From NCBI GenBank assembly GCA_019237175.1, contig JAFAHP010000519.1, positions 1 through 6,933 of the forward strand: a stretch of 6,933 nucleotides of DNA, written 5' to 3'. Shown here in pieces: positions 1-5,513 of this stretch. Both the position numbers and the translations under genes were made by a program. The first letter of the stretch is position 1; each line of letters begins with the position of its first letter. Source of the stretch: Alphaproteobacteria bacterium (GTDB taxonomy: Bacteria > Pseudomonadota > Alphaproteobacteria > ATCC43930 > CGMCC-115725). Under the pieces are notes generated by a model that did not search any database, was not told where the DNA came from, and saw only the letters and a list, made by a program, of their open reading frames with translations.

Positions 1-322
1 ACGCTTTTTGAAACAGCTTGTCCCTGAGCCAGACCGGGATCGCCTCGGCAAAGCTGCGATAACCGCGCGGCGCCATCGCGAGGTAGGTCACGATCAACCG
101 CTCGAATTTCAAAAACGGCTTGTCATAAAAGGCGACGTAATCGACGCCGTCGAGGGGAGTGCCGGCTTTTGCGAGACAGTATTCGATCGCGTGCTGCGGG
201 AAACGCGCATCGTGCTTCTTGCGCGTAAAGCGTTCTTCCTGAGCCGCGGCAACCAGTTCCCCGTCCTCGATCAGCGCGGCGGCGCTGTCATGGTAAAAGG
301 CCGAGATGCCGAGTATCCGCAT
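1..322 (-). CDS. Carbamoyltransferase (NodU/CmcH/TobZ family), N-terminal 107 residues only
   Basis: This gene reads leftward from an ATG at 322-320 and is open to the window edge, so only 107 codons are visible. The start of the protein is MRILGISAFYHDSAAAL, followed by VAAAQEERFTRKKHD, then FP.HAIEYCL and a VAFYDKPFLKFERL segment. This is the characteristic opening of the Kae1-like (actin-fold) N-terminal domain of NodU/CmcH/TobZ-type O-carbamoyltransferases. Known members move a carbamoyl group from carbamoyl phosphate, through a carbamoyl-adenylate, onto a hydroxyl of a sugar or antibiotic. Full-length members are about 550-600 residues, so most of the protein, including the YrdC-like domain, lies outside. 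No good ribosome binding site is visible upstream of the ATG. Its neighbours (SxtJ-like protein, ABC glycan exporter) make a surface-glycan substrate more likely than an antibiotic; that part is inference. The family call is firm. Confidence 0.93.
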   Translation of the reverse strand, partial: MRILGISAFYHDSAAALIEDGELVAAAQEERFTRKKHDARFPQHAIEYCLAKAGTPLDGVDYVAFYDKPFLKFERLIVTYLAMAPRGYRSFAEAIPVWLRDKLFQKA

Positions 323-342
323 AGACTAAAGAACGCGATGGA

Positions 343-486
343 TTAAGAGGAGACGCGAGCTTCGACGACATCGAGGTTGTCGAAGGCGTCCATCACAACA
401 ACCACGGGAGCAACCAGACTTCCGCGGATACACATATAGGGGAGCCCGCAGTTCTCCAACCTGCGCGAGGGCGGTAGGTGCCCCAT
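343..486 (-). CDS. Small 47-residue ORF in the DUF5989 position, possibly diverged or decayed
   Basis: The ATG (486-484) overlaps the TGA of the upstream SxtJ-like frame (488-486) as TGATG, an arrangement typical of translational coupling. The stop lies 20 bases before the carbamoyltransferase ATG. DUF5989 proteins are membrane proteins of about 50 residues that commonly sit between SxtJ and carbamoyltransferase genes, and the size and position here match. Sequence support is thin. Only a short hydrophobic stretch, RGSLVAPVVVVMDAF, recalls the family's GS-VAP C-terminal end, and the N-terminal half has no convincing membrane segment. By my hand count about 70% of codons end in G or C, which favours this frame over the other two. 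It could instead be a decayed DUF5989 gene or plain spacer. Low confidence. Confidence 0.33.
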   Translation of the reverse strand: MGHLPPSRRLENCGLPYMCIRGSLVAPVVVVMDAFDNLDVVEARVSS

Positions 487-734
487 CAGAACCGATGCTT
501 CATCGCTGCCGGCGGCGGTCCGGGCGGGGCACGGTCGATCCAATAGGTGGATGCGGCGGGATCGCGCCGTCGCCGCAACGGATCCTTGCCAATCAACCGC
601 ATGGCAATGCCCACCGGGACGATCACCAGAAAAAATAAGGGGCCCGTCACGATCGTAACGGTGATACGGGAGGCGGGCATGAAGCACGCCGCCGCTAGCG
701 ATGTGCAGGCACGGCCTAATGCTGTTCCAGCCAT
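486..734 (-). CDS. SxtJ-family membrane protein, C-terminal part (gene probably truncated or frameshifted)
   Basis: From the ATG at 734 the frame gives 82 residues. One membrane segment is visible at about residues 24-47 (RITVTIV...FFLVIVPVGIAMRL). It is followed by the hallmark C-terminal block of SxtJ proteins: GKDPLRRRRDPA, TYWIDRAPPGPPP, then AMKHRF at the end. SxtJ proteins are about 120-140 residues with two or three membrane segments and are found beside carbamoyltransferases; their role is not established. The same frame stays open upstream of 734 and reads VILIAPAIGGSNGRV just before the ATG, which resembles the family's LLAP..L.PLNR segment, so the true gene began further upstream. 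The more distal sequence, however, does not give a hydrophobic N-terminus in this frame. There is also an apparent insertion of about 13 residues (after ALGRA) compared with the family pattern as I remember it. The family call for the C-terminus is good; intactness is doubtful. Confidence 0.62.
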   Translation of the reverse strand: MAGTALGRACTSLAAACFMPASRITVTIVTGPLFFLVIVPVGIAMRLIGKDPLRRRRDPAASTYWIDRAPPGPPPAAMKHRF

Positions 735-1052
735 AACGCGCCCGTTTGATCCCCCGATTGCAGGCGCAATCAGGATAACCGAAGCGCGCCATTGCGCAAG
801 CAGGCCGGAAACCGGTCTCAGCGGTGGACCCTCGCAATCGTGGGGCGCCTGCGCTCGTGGAGATGACGATACCTCACGAGGTGCGACCCCGCACGCAGCA
901 GGTGCGACTTCCGGCTCACGGTAATCGGACCCGAAGCGCCGGCAATGGTCGGTGGACGCGTCCCGGCGGCCATGTTATAGGGCCCCGCGGTGCGGTTCGC
1001 CCGGGCGGTCTCCGGGGTGGGGCGCGCTACCACGTTCCAGGACGGTTGCCGC
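735..1052. other. Divergent interval: probable decayed SxtJ N-terminus plus exporter promoter region
   Basis: These 318 bases separate the leftward carbamoyltransferase group from the rightward ABC exporter. On the minus strand, from about 930 to 735, fragments in different frames recall the SxtJ N-terminal half: RRFG near 930 and PLRPV..LLA..RASVILIAPA near 800-740, in the same frame as the C-terminal part. The stretch between them makes sense only as polar, unfamily-like sequence. This fits a frameshifted or degenerate gene but could be coincidence. The right end holds a candidate promoter and the permease start region. Several ORFs on both strands are open here but none shows a recognisable protein. 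Confidence 0.4.
953..981 (+). promoter_or_regulatory. Candidate sigma-70 type promoter for the ABC exporter genes
   Basis: TGGACG (953-958) matches the -35 consensus TTGACA at four of six positions. TATAGG (976-981) matches the -10 consensus TATAAT at four of six. The spacer is exactly 17 bases. The predicted transcription start near 988 would leave a leader of about 65 bases before the GTG at 1053. This fits that start better than the in-frame GTG at 990. Such partial matches occur by chance in GC-rich DNA, so this is only a candidate. Confidence 0.3.
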
Positions 1053-1907
1053 GTGACACAACTGGAAGCCGTTTCCGAGCCCGCAGCGGATACTATCGTC
1101 GATCTCCTGGCGTCGTCGACCCGAGTTGCTCTCGCGGTCGCGGACATTCGCGATGGCTTTGCGCAGCGCTGGCTCTGGATACAGCTCGCGCACCAGGACA
1201 TGCGCCTGCGCTATCGCGGCTCGATGCTGGGCCCGTTTTGGCAAACGATCACGACCGTGGTGCTGATCAGCTCAATGGGGGTCATTTACTCGAAGCTGTT
1301 TCACACCCCGATGAAAGATTACCTGCCGCTGCTGACGGTCGGTCTGATCATCTGGAATTTTATTGCCGGCATGATCACCGAAGGCTGCGGCACCTTCGAC
1401 GCGGTGCGCGGGATCATCCAGCAGGTCAAATTGCCATTTTCGCTGCACGCCTTCCGGCTCGTCTATCGCAACATCCTGGTTTTGGCGCACAGCTTTGTCA
1501 TCATTCCGATTGTACTGATCATCTTTCCGCATCCGATCGCGTGGATGCGGTTGGTCGAGATCTTCCCGGGCCTGTTGCTGGCAGCGGTCAACGGGGTCGC
1601 CATCAGCATCTTTCTGGGCATGATCTGCGCGCGCTTTCGCGACGTGCCGCCGATCGTCGCCAGTGTCGTCCAGGTTATATTTTTCCTGACGCCGATCATG
1701 TGGCCGCCCGCGGCGCTCGGCAGCAACCAGTGGTGGGCGGTGCTCAACCCGCTCTATACCGTGATCGACGTCGTGCGGTCTCCCCTCCTCGGCATGCCTA
1801 CATCGCCGCATTCATGGTCGATCCTGGCGATCGTGACCCTGTGCAATTGCGCTCTCAGCTTTATGTTTTTTACCCGCTTTCGTGCGCGCATCGCCTTCTG
1901 GGTGTGA
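1053..1907 (+). CDS. ABC-2 type polysaccharide/polyol-phosphate export permease (Wzm/KpsM-like)
   Basis: This is the membrane subunit of an inner-membrane ABC exporter that moves lipid-linked glycans to the periplasm. From the GTG at 1053 it has 284 residues, close to the usual 260-280. The N-terminal cytoplasmic part carries IQLAHQDMRLRYRGSMLGPFWQT (residues 44-66), the family's conserved amphipathic entry motif. Hydrophobic segments follow at about 65-83, 91-111, 140-159, 170-191, 202-218 and 255-274, the usual six. Other family marks are ARFRDVPPIV (about 193-202), LTPIMWPP (212-219) and NPLYTVIDVVRSPLLG (232-247). An in-frame GTG at 990 would add 21 residues. I prefer 1053 because an AGGA lies 10 bases upstream and the length fits the family. 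The ATPase gene starts 19 bases after the stop, so the two are surely co-transcribed. Family assignment is firm; the exported glycan is unknown. Confidence 0.93.
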   Translation: MTQLEAVSEPAADTIVDLLASSTRVALAVADIRDGFAQRWLWIQLAHQDMRLRYRGSMLGPFWQTITTVVLISSMGVIYSKLFHTPMKDYLPLLTVGLIIWNFIAGMITEGCGTFDAVRGIIQQVKLPFSLHAFRLVYRNILVLAHSFVIIPIVLIIFPHPIAWMRLVEIFPGLLLAAVNGVAISIFLGMICARFRDVPPIVASVVQVIFFLTPIMWPPAALGSNQWWAVLNPLYTVIDVVRSPLLGMPTSPHSWSILAIVTLCNCALSFMFFTRFRARIAFWV

Positions 1908-1926
1908 GTGATCGGGTCTCGTCGCT

Positions 1927-2712
1927 GTGTCGTTTGTGCGCCTGGAAGATGTCTCGGTCGAGTTTCCGATTTATCAGGGCAGCAGCCGCTCCCTGAAAAA
2001 GGTGCTGCTCGCTTCCACGACGCGCGGCAATTTGGCGCGCGACGCCCGCGACCGTATCAATGTGCGCGCGCTCAACGAAATCAGCTTTGAGCTGCGTAGC
2101 GGCGACCGATTCGCCCTGGTTGGAGCGAACGGCGCCGGCAAGACGACGCTGCTCAAGGTGCTGGCCGGCGTCTTTGAGCCGACCAATGGTCGCATGACTT
2201 CGACGGGCCATGTGACGTCGCTGCTCGATACGAGCGTCGGGCTCAATGGAGACGCGACGGGTCACGAGAACATTATTCTGCGCGGCATGTATATGGGTAT
2301 CCGTCCGCGAGAGATGGCTGAGCGCGCAGCCTCGATAGCCGAGTTTACCGAGCTCGGCGATTATCTCGACATGCCGGTGCGGACATACTCTGCCGGAATG
2401 ATGATTCGTTTGGCCTTTGCCATTTCGACCTGCATCGCTCCCGATATCCTGATCATGGACGAGTGGCTAACCGCCGGCGACGCGCGGTTTCTCGCAAAAG
2501 CGGAGCGCCGGATCGCGGAGTTTGTGGGCCATTCGAGCATCCTGGTGCTCGCGTCCCACTCGATGGAGCTGGTCGAGCGCTGGTGTACCCGCGGGCTCTT
2601 GCTTCACCACGGGCGGATCATGACAATCGGCCCGATCGAGGAAGTCATCGCCGCCTATCGGAAGCTCACAGAAGAACTCCTCGCGATAGAGGCCGGCGCG
2701 GCCGCCGCATAA
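1927..2712 (+). CDS. ABC transporter ATP-binding protein for polysaccharide export (Wzt/KpsT-like, no C-terminal glycan-binding domain)
   Basis: This cytoplasmic ATPase drives the neighbouring permease. It has 261 residues from a GTG start. After MSFVRLEDVSVEFPIYQ come the Walker A GANGAGKT (residues 66-73), the subfamily-typical GLNGDATGHENI (about 105-116), the signature YSAGM (154-158), Walker B DILIMDEW (173-180) with catalytic E179, the D-loop region TAGDARF (182-188), and the switch histidine H211 in LASHS. All residues needed for ATP hydrolysis are present. The spacing of GHENI and YSAGM marks the O-antigen/teichoic/capsule export branch of ABC ATPases. Long Wzt proteins carry an extra C-terminal domain of about 150 residues that recognises the glycan's terminal modification. 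This one ends soon after the ATPase core with an alanine-rich tail, so it is of the short KpsT-like type. The ribosome binding site is weak. The stop is followed by a 385-base gap. Confidence 0.95.
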   Translation: MSFVRLEDVSVEFPIYQGSSRSLKKVLLASTTRGNLARDARDRINVRALNEISFELRSGDRFALVGANGAGKTTLLKVLAGVFEPTNGRMTSTGHVTSLLDTSVGLNGDATGHENIILRGMYMGIRPREMAERAASIAEFTELGDYLDMPVRTYSAGMMIRLAFAISTCIAPDILIMDEWLTAGDARFLAKAERRIAEFVGHSSILVLASHSMELVERWCTRGLLLHHGRIMTIGPIEEVIAAYRKLTEELLAIEAGAAAA

Positions 2713-2821
2713 CCAGTCGATTTTTAACGCCCTGAAGACCCCTGACTGCGGGCATGGGCGGCATTCGGATTGCGGCGCGCGTCGTCGAAACACCGTCCCA
2801 CCCCTCGCCCTCCCCCGCTAT

Positions 2822-2841
2822 CCCCGGGGTCGAACCCGGGG
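2822..2841 (+). terminator. GC-rich hairpin, possible transcription terminator or attenuator
   Basis: CCCCGGG (2822-2828) pairs perfectly with CCCGGGG (2835-2841) around a six-base loop, GTCGAA. It lies about 110 bases after the exporter ATPase stop. There is no T-tract after it, so it does not meet the classical intrinsic terminator rule. In GC-rich bacteria such hairpins may still stall polymerase or stabilise the 3' end of the message. Function is inferred from position only. Confidence 0.35.
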
Positions 2842-2888
2842 CGGGAAGGGCTGCCGAGGGGCCTGGTGTTGCCGCTTCATTTGCGCCG

Positions 2889-2911
2889 TCGACGCCACAG
2901 ATTGGCGTCGA
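2889..2911 (+). repeat. Perfect 8-base inverted repeat (hairpin or operator-like dyad)
   Basis: TCGACGCC (2889-2896) is mirrored by GGCGTCGA (2904-2911) with a seven-base spacer, ACAGATT. In RNA it would form a stable 8-bp hairpin. In DNA it has the size and symmetry of a repressor half-site pair. It sits about 45 bases upstream of the candidate -35 box at 2956, between the exporter and the methyltransferase operon. It could be terminator, leader structure or operator; the sequence does not decide. Confidence 0.35.
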
Positions 2912-2955
2912 GGGGGCGATCGCCTATTCGGGTCCGGCCGGCAGGACGGTGGATA

Positions 2956-2984
2956 TTGACACGGCCCGCGCAGCACCGGATGTT
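2956..2984 (+). promoter_or_regulatory. Candidate promoter for the methyltransferase/transketolase operon
   Basis: A perfect -35 hexamer TTGACA lies at 2956-2961. Seventeen bases later GATGTT (2979-2984) matches only three of six positions of TATAAT. A start near 2991 would give a leader of about 105 bases to the ATG at 3098. The perfect -35 and the position in the only large plus-strand gap make it worth listing. The poor -10 keeps confidence low. Confidence 0.3.
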
Positions 2985-3097
2985 ACCCCGCGCGTCGTTG
3001 GCGGGGGCGCTGCCGGCGAGCACAGGGGACCATTAGAACCGTCACATCCGCAACAGCCCACAGCTGCCAAATCGGCGAAGCTCGCGAAAGTACCGGC

Positions 3098-3757
3098 ATG
3101 GCCGAGATCAACCTGCTGCGCCGATATCCGCGCTCCACGCGCAACATCGGAGTGCGAACGGCCGCGCAGAGTGAGGAAAATATCCGCATCGCCCGTGAAT
3201 ACGGTCGCGAATACTTTGACGGCTCGCGCGATACCGGATACGGCGGCTATCGTTATGATGGACGATGGATCCCGATCGCCGAAGACATGATCGCGCATTT
3301 TGGTCTAAAGCCCGGAGACCGGGTGCTCGATGTCGGCTGTGGCAAAGGTTTTCTTGTCAAAGATCTATCGAAGGTGTGCCCGGGGATCGAGGCCTTTGGT
3401 CTCGATGTCTCGGAATACGCGTTAATGAATTGCGAACCCGAGGTCATCGGCCGCCTGCATCTCGGCAATTGCGTCAAGCTGCCGTTTCCCAACAACAGCT
3501 TCGCGGCGACCATTGCGATAAATGTCGTTCACAATCTCGACCGCGCCGAGTGCATCGCCGCGATCAAGGAGATCGAGCGGCTGTCGCCCGGTCGCGCCTA
3601 CATTCAAGTCGATTCCTACAGGACGCCCGCACAACGGCAGATTTTTCTTAGCTGGGTTCTGACCGCGAAGACGCATCATGACCCGGCCGGCTGGCGCCAA
3701 CTGTTCGAGGAAGCGGGCTATACCGGAGATTATTATTGGACGATCATCGAGGCTTGA
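3098..3757 (+). CDS. Class I SAM-dependent methyltransferase
   Basis: A 219-residue soluble methyltransferase of the Rossmann-like class I fold. Motif I is RVLDVGCGKGF (residues 75-85), which binds SAM. The strand-2 acidic residue is D103 in GLDVSEYAL. LPFPNNSFAATIAINVVHNL (128-147) forms the post-motif strand and active-site edge. The N-terminal part has a conserved-looking lead, REYFDGSRDTGYGGYRYDGRW (about 37-57), that probably shapes the substrate pocket. The C-terminus ends in AGYTGDYYWTIIEA. The acceptor (N-, O- or C-methylation) cannot be told from the sequence. Lying directly before the split transketolase, it probably acts on the same sugar-derived precursor; that is inference. The ribosome binding site is weak (GCGAAAG about 8 bases upstream of the ATG). 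It heads the downstream operon; the next gene starts 12 bases after its stop. Confidence 0.9.
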   Translation: MAEINLLRRYPRSTRNIGVRTAAQSEENIRIAREYGREYFDGSRDTGYGGYRYDGRWIPIAEDMIAHFGLKPGDRVLDVGCGKGFLVKDLSKVCPGIEAFGLDVSEYALMNCEPEVIGRLHLGNCVKLPFPNNSFAATIAINVVHNLDRAECIAAIKEIERLSPGRAYIQVDSYRTPAQRQIFLSWVLTAKTHHDPAGWRQLFEEAGYTGDYYWTIIEA

Positions 3758-3761
3758 GAGG
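3756..3761 (+). promoter_or_regulatory. Shine-Dalgarno GAGAGG for the transketolase N-terminal gene
   Basis: GAGAGG overlaps the TGA stop of the methyltransferase and ends eight bases before the ATG at 3770. The good match and spacing fix that start and imply coupled translation of the two genes. Confidence 0.6.
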
Positions 3762-3769
3762 TTTCACGC

Positions 3770-4594
3770 ATGACCCTACCCGGCAACGGTTTCGACATCA
3801 GGCAGGCGCGCGAGCGGTGCCGGCGCTATCGCCGTCGCATCCTGGACATATCGCAGCAGGTGCAGGCGCTGCACATCGGTTCGGCCTATTCTTGCACCGA
3901 AGTTGTGGACTGCTTTTACCACGGTCTTATGCGGCGCAATCCGGATGGTTGCTCGCCCGACACCTTTCTGATGTCGAAGGGCCATGGCTGCATGATCCAG
4001 TATGTCATCCTCGAGGAAGACGGAATCCTGAGCCGCGCCGATCTCGACGGCTATTGTAAAGCGGACGGGCATCTCGGCGTCCATCCCGACTACGGCATCC
4101 CGGGCATCGCGGCGGCGACGGGCTCGCTCGGCCATGGCCTGTCGATGGCTTGCGGCATGGCGCTTGCCGAGCGCGGTCGCAAGACCGGCGGCAGGATCTA
4201 TGTTGTGCTCAGCGATGGTGAGGTCCAGGAGGGCTCGACTTGGGAAGCGGTTTTGATGGCTTCGTCGCTGCGCCTCGATAACCTGATCGCTGCGGTGGAC
4301 AACAATGATCTACAAAGCCTCGGCCGGACCTCGGTGACCCATCCGAGCCTCTACCCCCTGGTCGACAAATTCACGGCTTTCGGCTGGGAAGTCGCGGAAG
4401 TCGACGGTCATGATTCGGAAGCAATCTTCGGCGCCGTCACCAATCGAGGCGGCGGTCGGCCATTCATGTTGGTCGCCAAGACGACAAAGGGAAAAGGCGT
4501 CAGCTACATGGAAAACGTGCCGATCTGGCATTACCGGTCGCCGAGCCTCGATGAATACCGTCGCGCTATCGACGAACTGGAGAGCGCGCGATGA
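3770..4594 (+). CDS. Transketolase, N-terminal (thiamine diphosphate-binding) subunit
   Basis: This 274-residue protein corresponds to the first third of a full-length transketolase and binds the pyrophosphate and Mg end of thiamine diphosphate. Marks in order are HIGSAYSCTEVVDCFYHG (residues 35-52, cofactor/substrate histidine region), SKGHGCM (69-75), DGHLGVHPDYGIPGI (99-113), TGSLGHGLSMACGMALAE (117-134), and the ThDP motif SDGEVQEGSTWEA (148-160) running to DNND (177-180). The first glycine of the canonical GDG is serine, while Asp149, Gly150 and the Asn pair are kept, so metal binding should be intact. KTTKGKGVSYMEN (238-249) closes the domain. Known transketolases move a two-carbon ketol unit between sugars. 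Split two-gene forms occur in archaea, in some bacteria, and in antibiotic and glycan clusters. The gene overlaps the C-terminal subunit gene by four bases (ATGA). Confidence 0.94.
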   Translation: MTLPGNGFDIRQARERCRRYRRRILDISQQVQALHIGSAYSCTEVVDCFYHGLMRRNPDGCSPDTFLMSKGHGCMIQYVILEEDGILSRADLDGYCKADGHLGVHPDYGIPGIAAATGSLGHGLSMACGMALAERGRKTGGRIYVVLSDGEVQEGSTWEAVLMASSLRLDNLIAAVDNNDLQSLGRTSVTHPSLYPLVDKFTAFGWEVAEVDGHDSEAIFGAVTNRGGGRPFMLVAKTTKGKGVSYMENVPIWHYRSPSLDEYRRAIDELESAR

Positions 4595-5508
4595 GAAACA
4601 TGTTCGCCGAAACCTTGTACCGTGAAGCGACCGAAAACCCCGATATTTACGTCGTGGTCGCCGACATTTCACCGGTCGGCAACATGGCAAGATTCAGTTC
4701 GGAGTACCCCGAGCGCTTCATCAATGTCGGTGTCGCCGAGCAGAGCATGATCGGCATTTGTGCCGGACTAGCGCTCAAGGGGTGCCAACCCTTCGCCTAT
4801 ACCATCGCAACTTTCTCGCTCTATCGTCCGTTCGAGATGGTGCGCGACGACCTGTGCTATCAAAATCTGCCGGTAACGGTGGTCGGTATGGGCGCTGGGG
4901 TGATCTACTCCGATCATGGCGGCACCCATCACACGATGGAGGACATTGCCGTCGCCGGCGCCATCCCGAACATGCAGATCGTCTCGCCCTGCGACCCGGC
5001 CGAGGTCGCCGAGGCAACGCGGTGGTGCGCCCGCCAGAAGAATGGGCCGGTCTATCTGCGCCTCGGCAAGTCGGGCGAACCGGACTTGACAAAGGATGCC
5101 GAGCCCTGGGAGTTTGGCAAGTTACGCGCTCTGCGTCGCGGCAACGACGTGTGCATTTTATCCTATGGCGTCGTCAGCAAGACCGCGGTTGATCTCGCCG
5201 ATCGCTTTGCGGCTATTGGAAAATCGGCGACGGTATATTCGAGCCACACGCTGAAGCCGCTCGATCGCGACGGGATCATCGAAGCTCTAAAGCATCACAA
5301 CCACGTCGTCGTGATCGAAGAGCACGTGCCGCAGGGCGGTCTGGCGGCGCAAACCAAACAGCTCGCCTGGGATATCCAAGCGCGCTGCCGGCTCGACACA
5401 TTCACACTGCAGGATGACTTTATTCACAATTTCGGTCGACATCCCGACATGCTCGCAGCGCACGGACTGAGCCTCTCCCGCATCGCCCAGCGAGTGGGGT
5501 TGGATTAG
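4591..5508 (+). CDS. Transketolase, C-terminal (pyrimidine-binding plus C-terminal domain) subunit
   Basis: A 305-residue partner of the preceding subunit; together they equal one transketolase chain lacking some linker sequence. The pyrimidine-binding domain has the catalytic glutamate E50 in NVGVAEQSMIGICAGLAL (45-62), which activates the thiamine ring. It also has TFSLYRPFEMVRDD (74-87) and GVIYSDHGGTHHTMEDIA (103-120), with the histidines expected in the active site. The transketolase C-terminal domain follows from about residue 180 (LRRGNDVCILSYG ... VIEEHVPQGGLAA). The ATG lies in ATGA over the upstream stop, with GGAGAG six bases before it, so translation is coupled and 1:1 stoichiometry is likely. 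A 1-deoxyxylulose phosphate synthase or a pyruvate dehydrogenase E1 is less likely. DXS is a single chain of about 620 residues, and the pattern DHGGTHHTMEDIA is typical of split transketolases. Confidence 0.94.
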   Translation: MRNMFAETLYREATENPDIYVVVADISPVGNMARFSSEYPERFINVGVAEQSMIGICAGLALKGCQPFAYTIATFSLYRPFEMVRDDLCYQNLPVTVVGMGAGVIYSDHGGTHHTMEDIAVAGAIPNMQIVSPCDPAEVAEATRWCARQKNGPVYLRLGKSGEPDLTKDAEPWEFGKLRALRRGNDVCILSYGVVSKTAVDLADRFAAIGKSATVYSSHTLKPLDRDGIIEALKHHNHVVVIEEHVPQGGLAAQTKQLAWDIQARCRLDTFTLQDDFIHNFGRHPDMLAAHGLSLSRIAQRVGLD

Positions 5509-5513
5509 CGAGG

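Larger units (their letters stand above)
2713..3097. other. 385-base intergenic region, no supportable gene, two inverted repeats
   Basis: I find no recognisable protein on either strand. One plus-strand ORF crosses the region (2754-3290), but it runs well into the methyltransferase in another frame and its product is proline/alanine/glycine-rich with no familiar motif. What the region does hold are two perfect GC-rich inverted repeats (2822-2841 and 2889-2911) and a promoter-like pair ending at 2984. A break of this size stands out against the 0-20 base spacing of the other plus-strand genes here. It probably marks the boundary between the exporter transcript and the sugar-modification operon, or a regulatory leader of that operon. 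Confidence 0.6.

Noticed and set aside
8..346. A plus-strand ORF of 112 codons at the left end
   Set aside because: It is antisense to the carbamoyltransferase N-terminus, whose conserved motifs are unmistakable on the minus strand.
547..924. A plus-strand ORF of 125 codons
   Set aside because: It is antisense to the SxtJ C-terminal hallmark and has no recognisable motif.
990..1052. GTG at 990 as the permease start
   Set aside because: It adds 21 residues outside the family's usual length and lies almost at the predicted transcription start. The GTG at 1053 has an AGGA at a workable distance. The choice is not certain.
824..1996. A 390-codon plus-strand ORF covering the permease
   Set aside because: It lies in another frame of the permease gene, and its product is Arg/His-rich without membrane segments. 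The real frame shows the full Wzm/KpsM pattern.
2826..2841. tRNA T-arm look-alike (GGGGTCGAACCCGGGG)
   Set aside because: The stem-loop recalls a T-arm, but no acceptor, anticodon or D-arm can be fitted around it and no CCA end follows; treated as a plain hairpin.
2754..3290. A 178-codon plus-strand ORF in the gap
   Set aside because: It overlaps the clear methyltransferase gene by almost 200 bases in a different frame. Its product is Pro/Ala/Gly-rich with no motif, as expected from chance open frames in GC-rich DNA.
3770..5508. The transketolase pair being a frameshifted single gene
   Set aside because: The junction is a clean ATGA overlap with a good ribosome binding site, and both products begin and end where known split subunits do.
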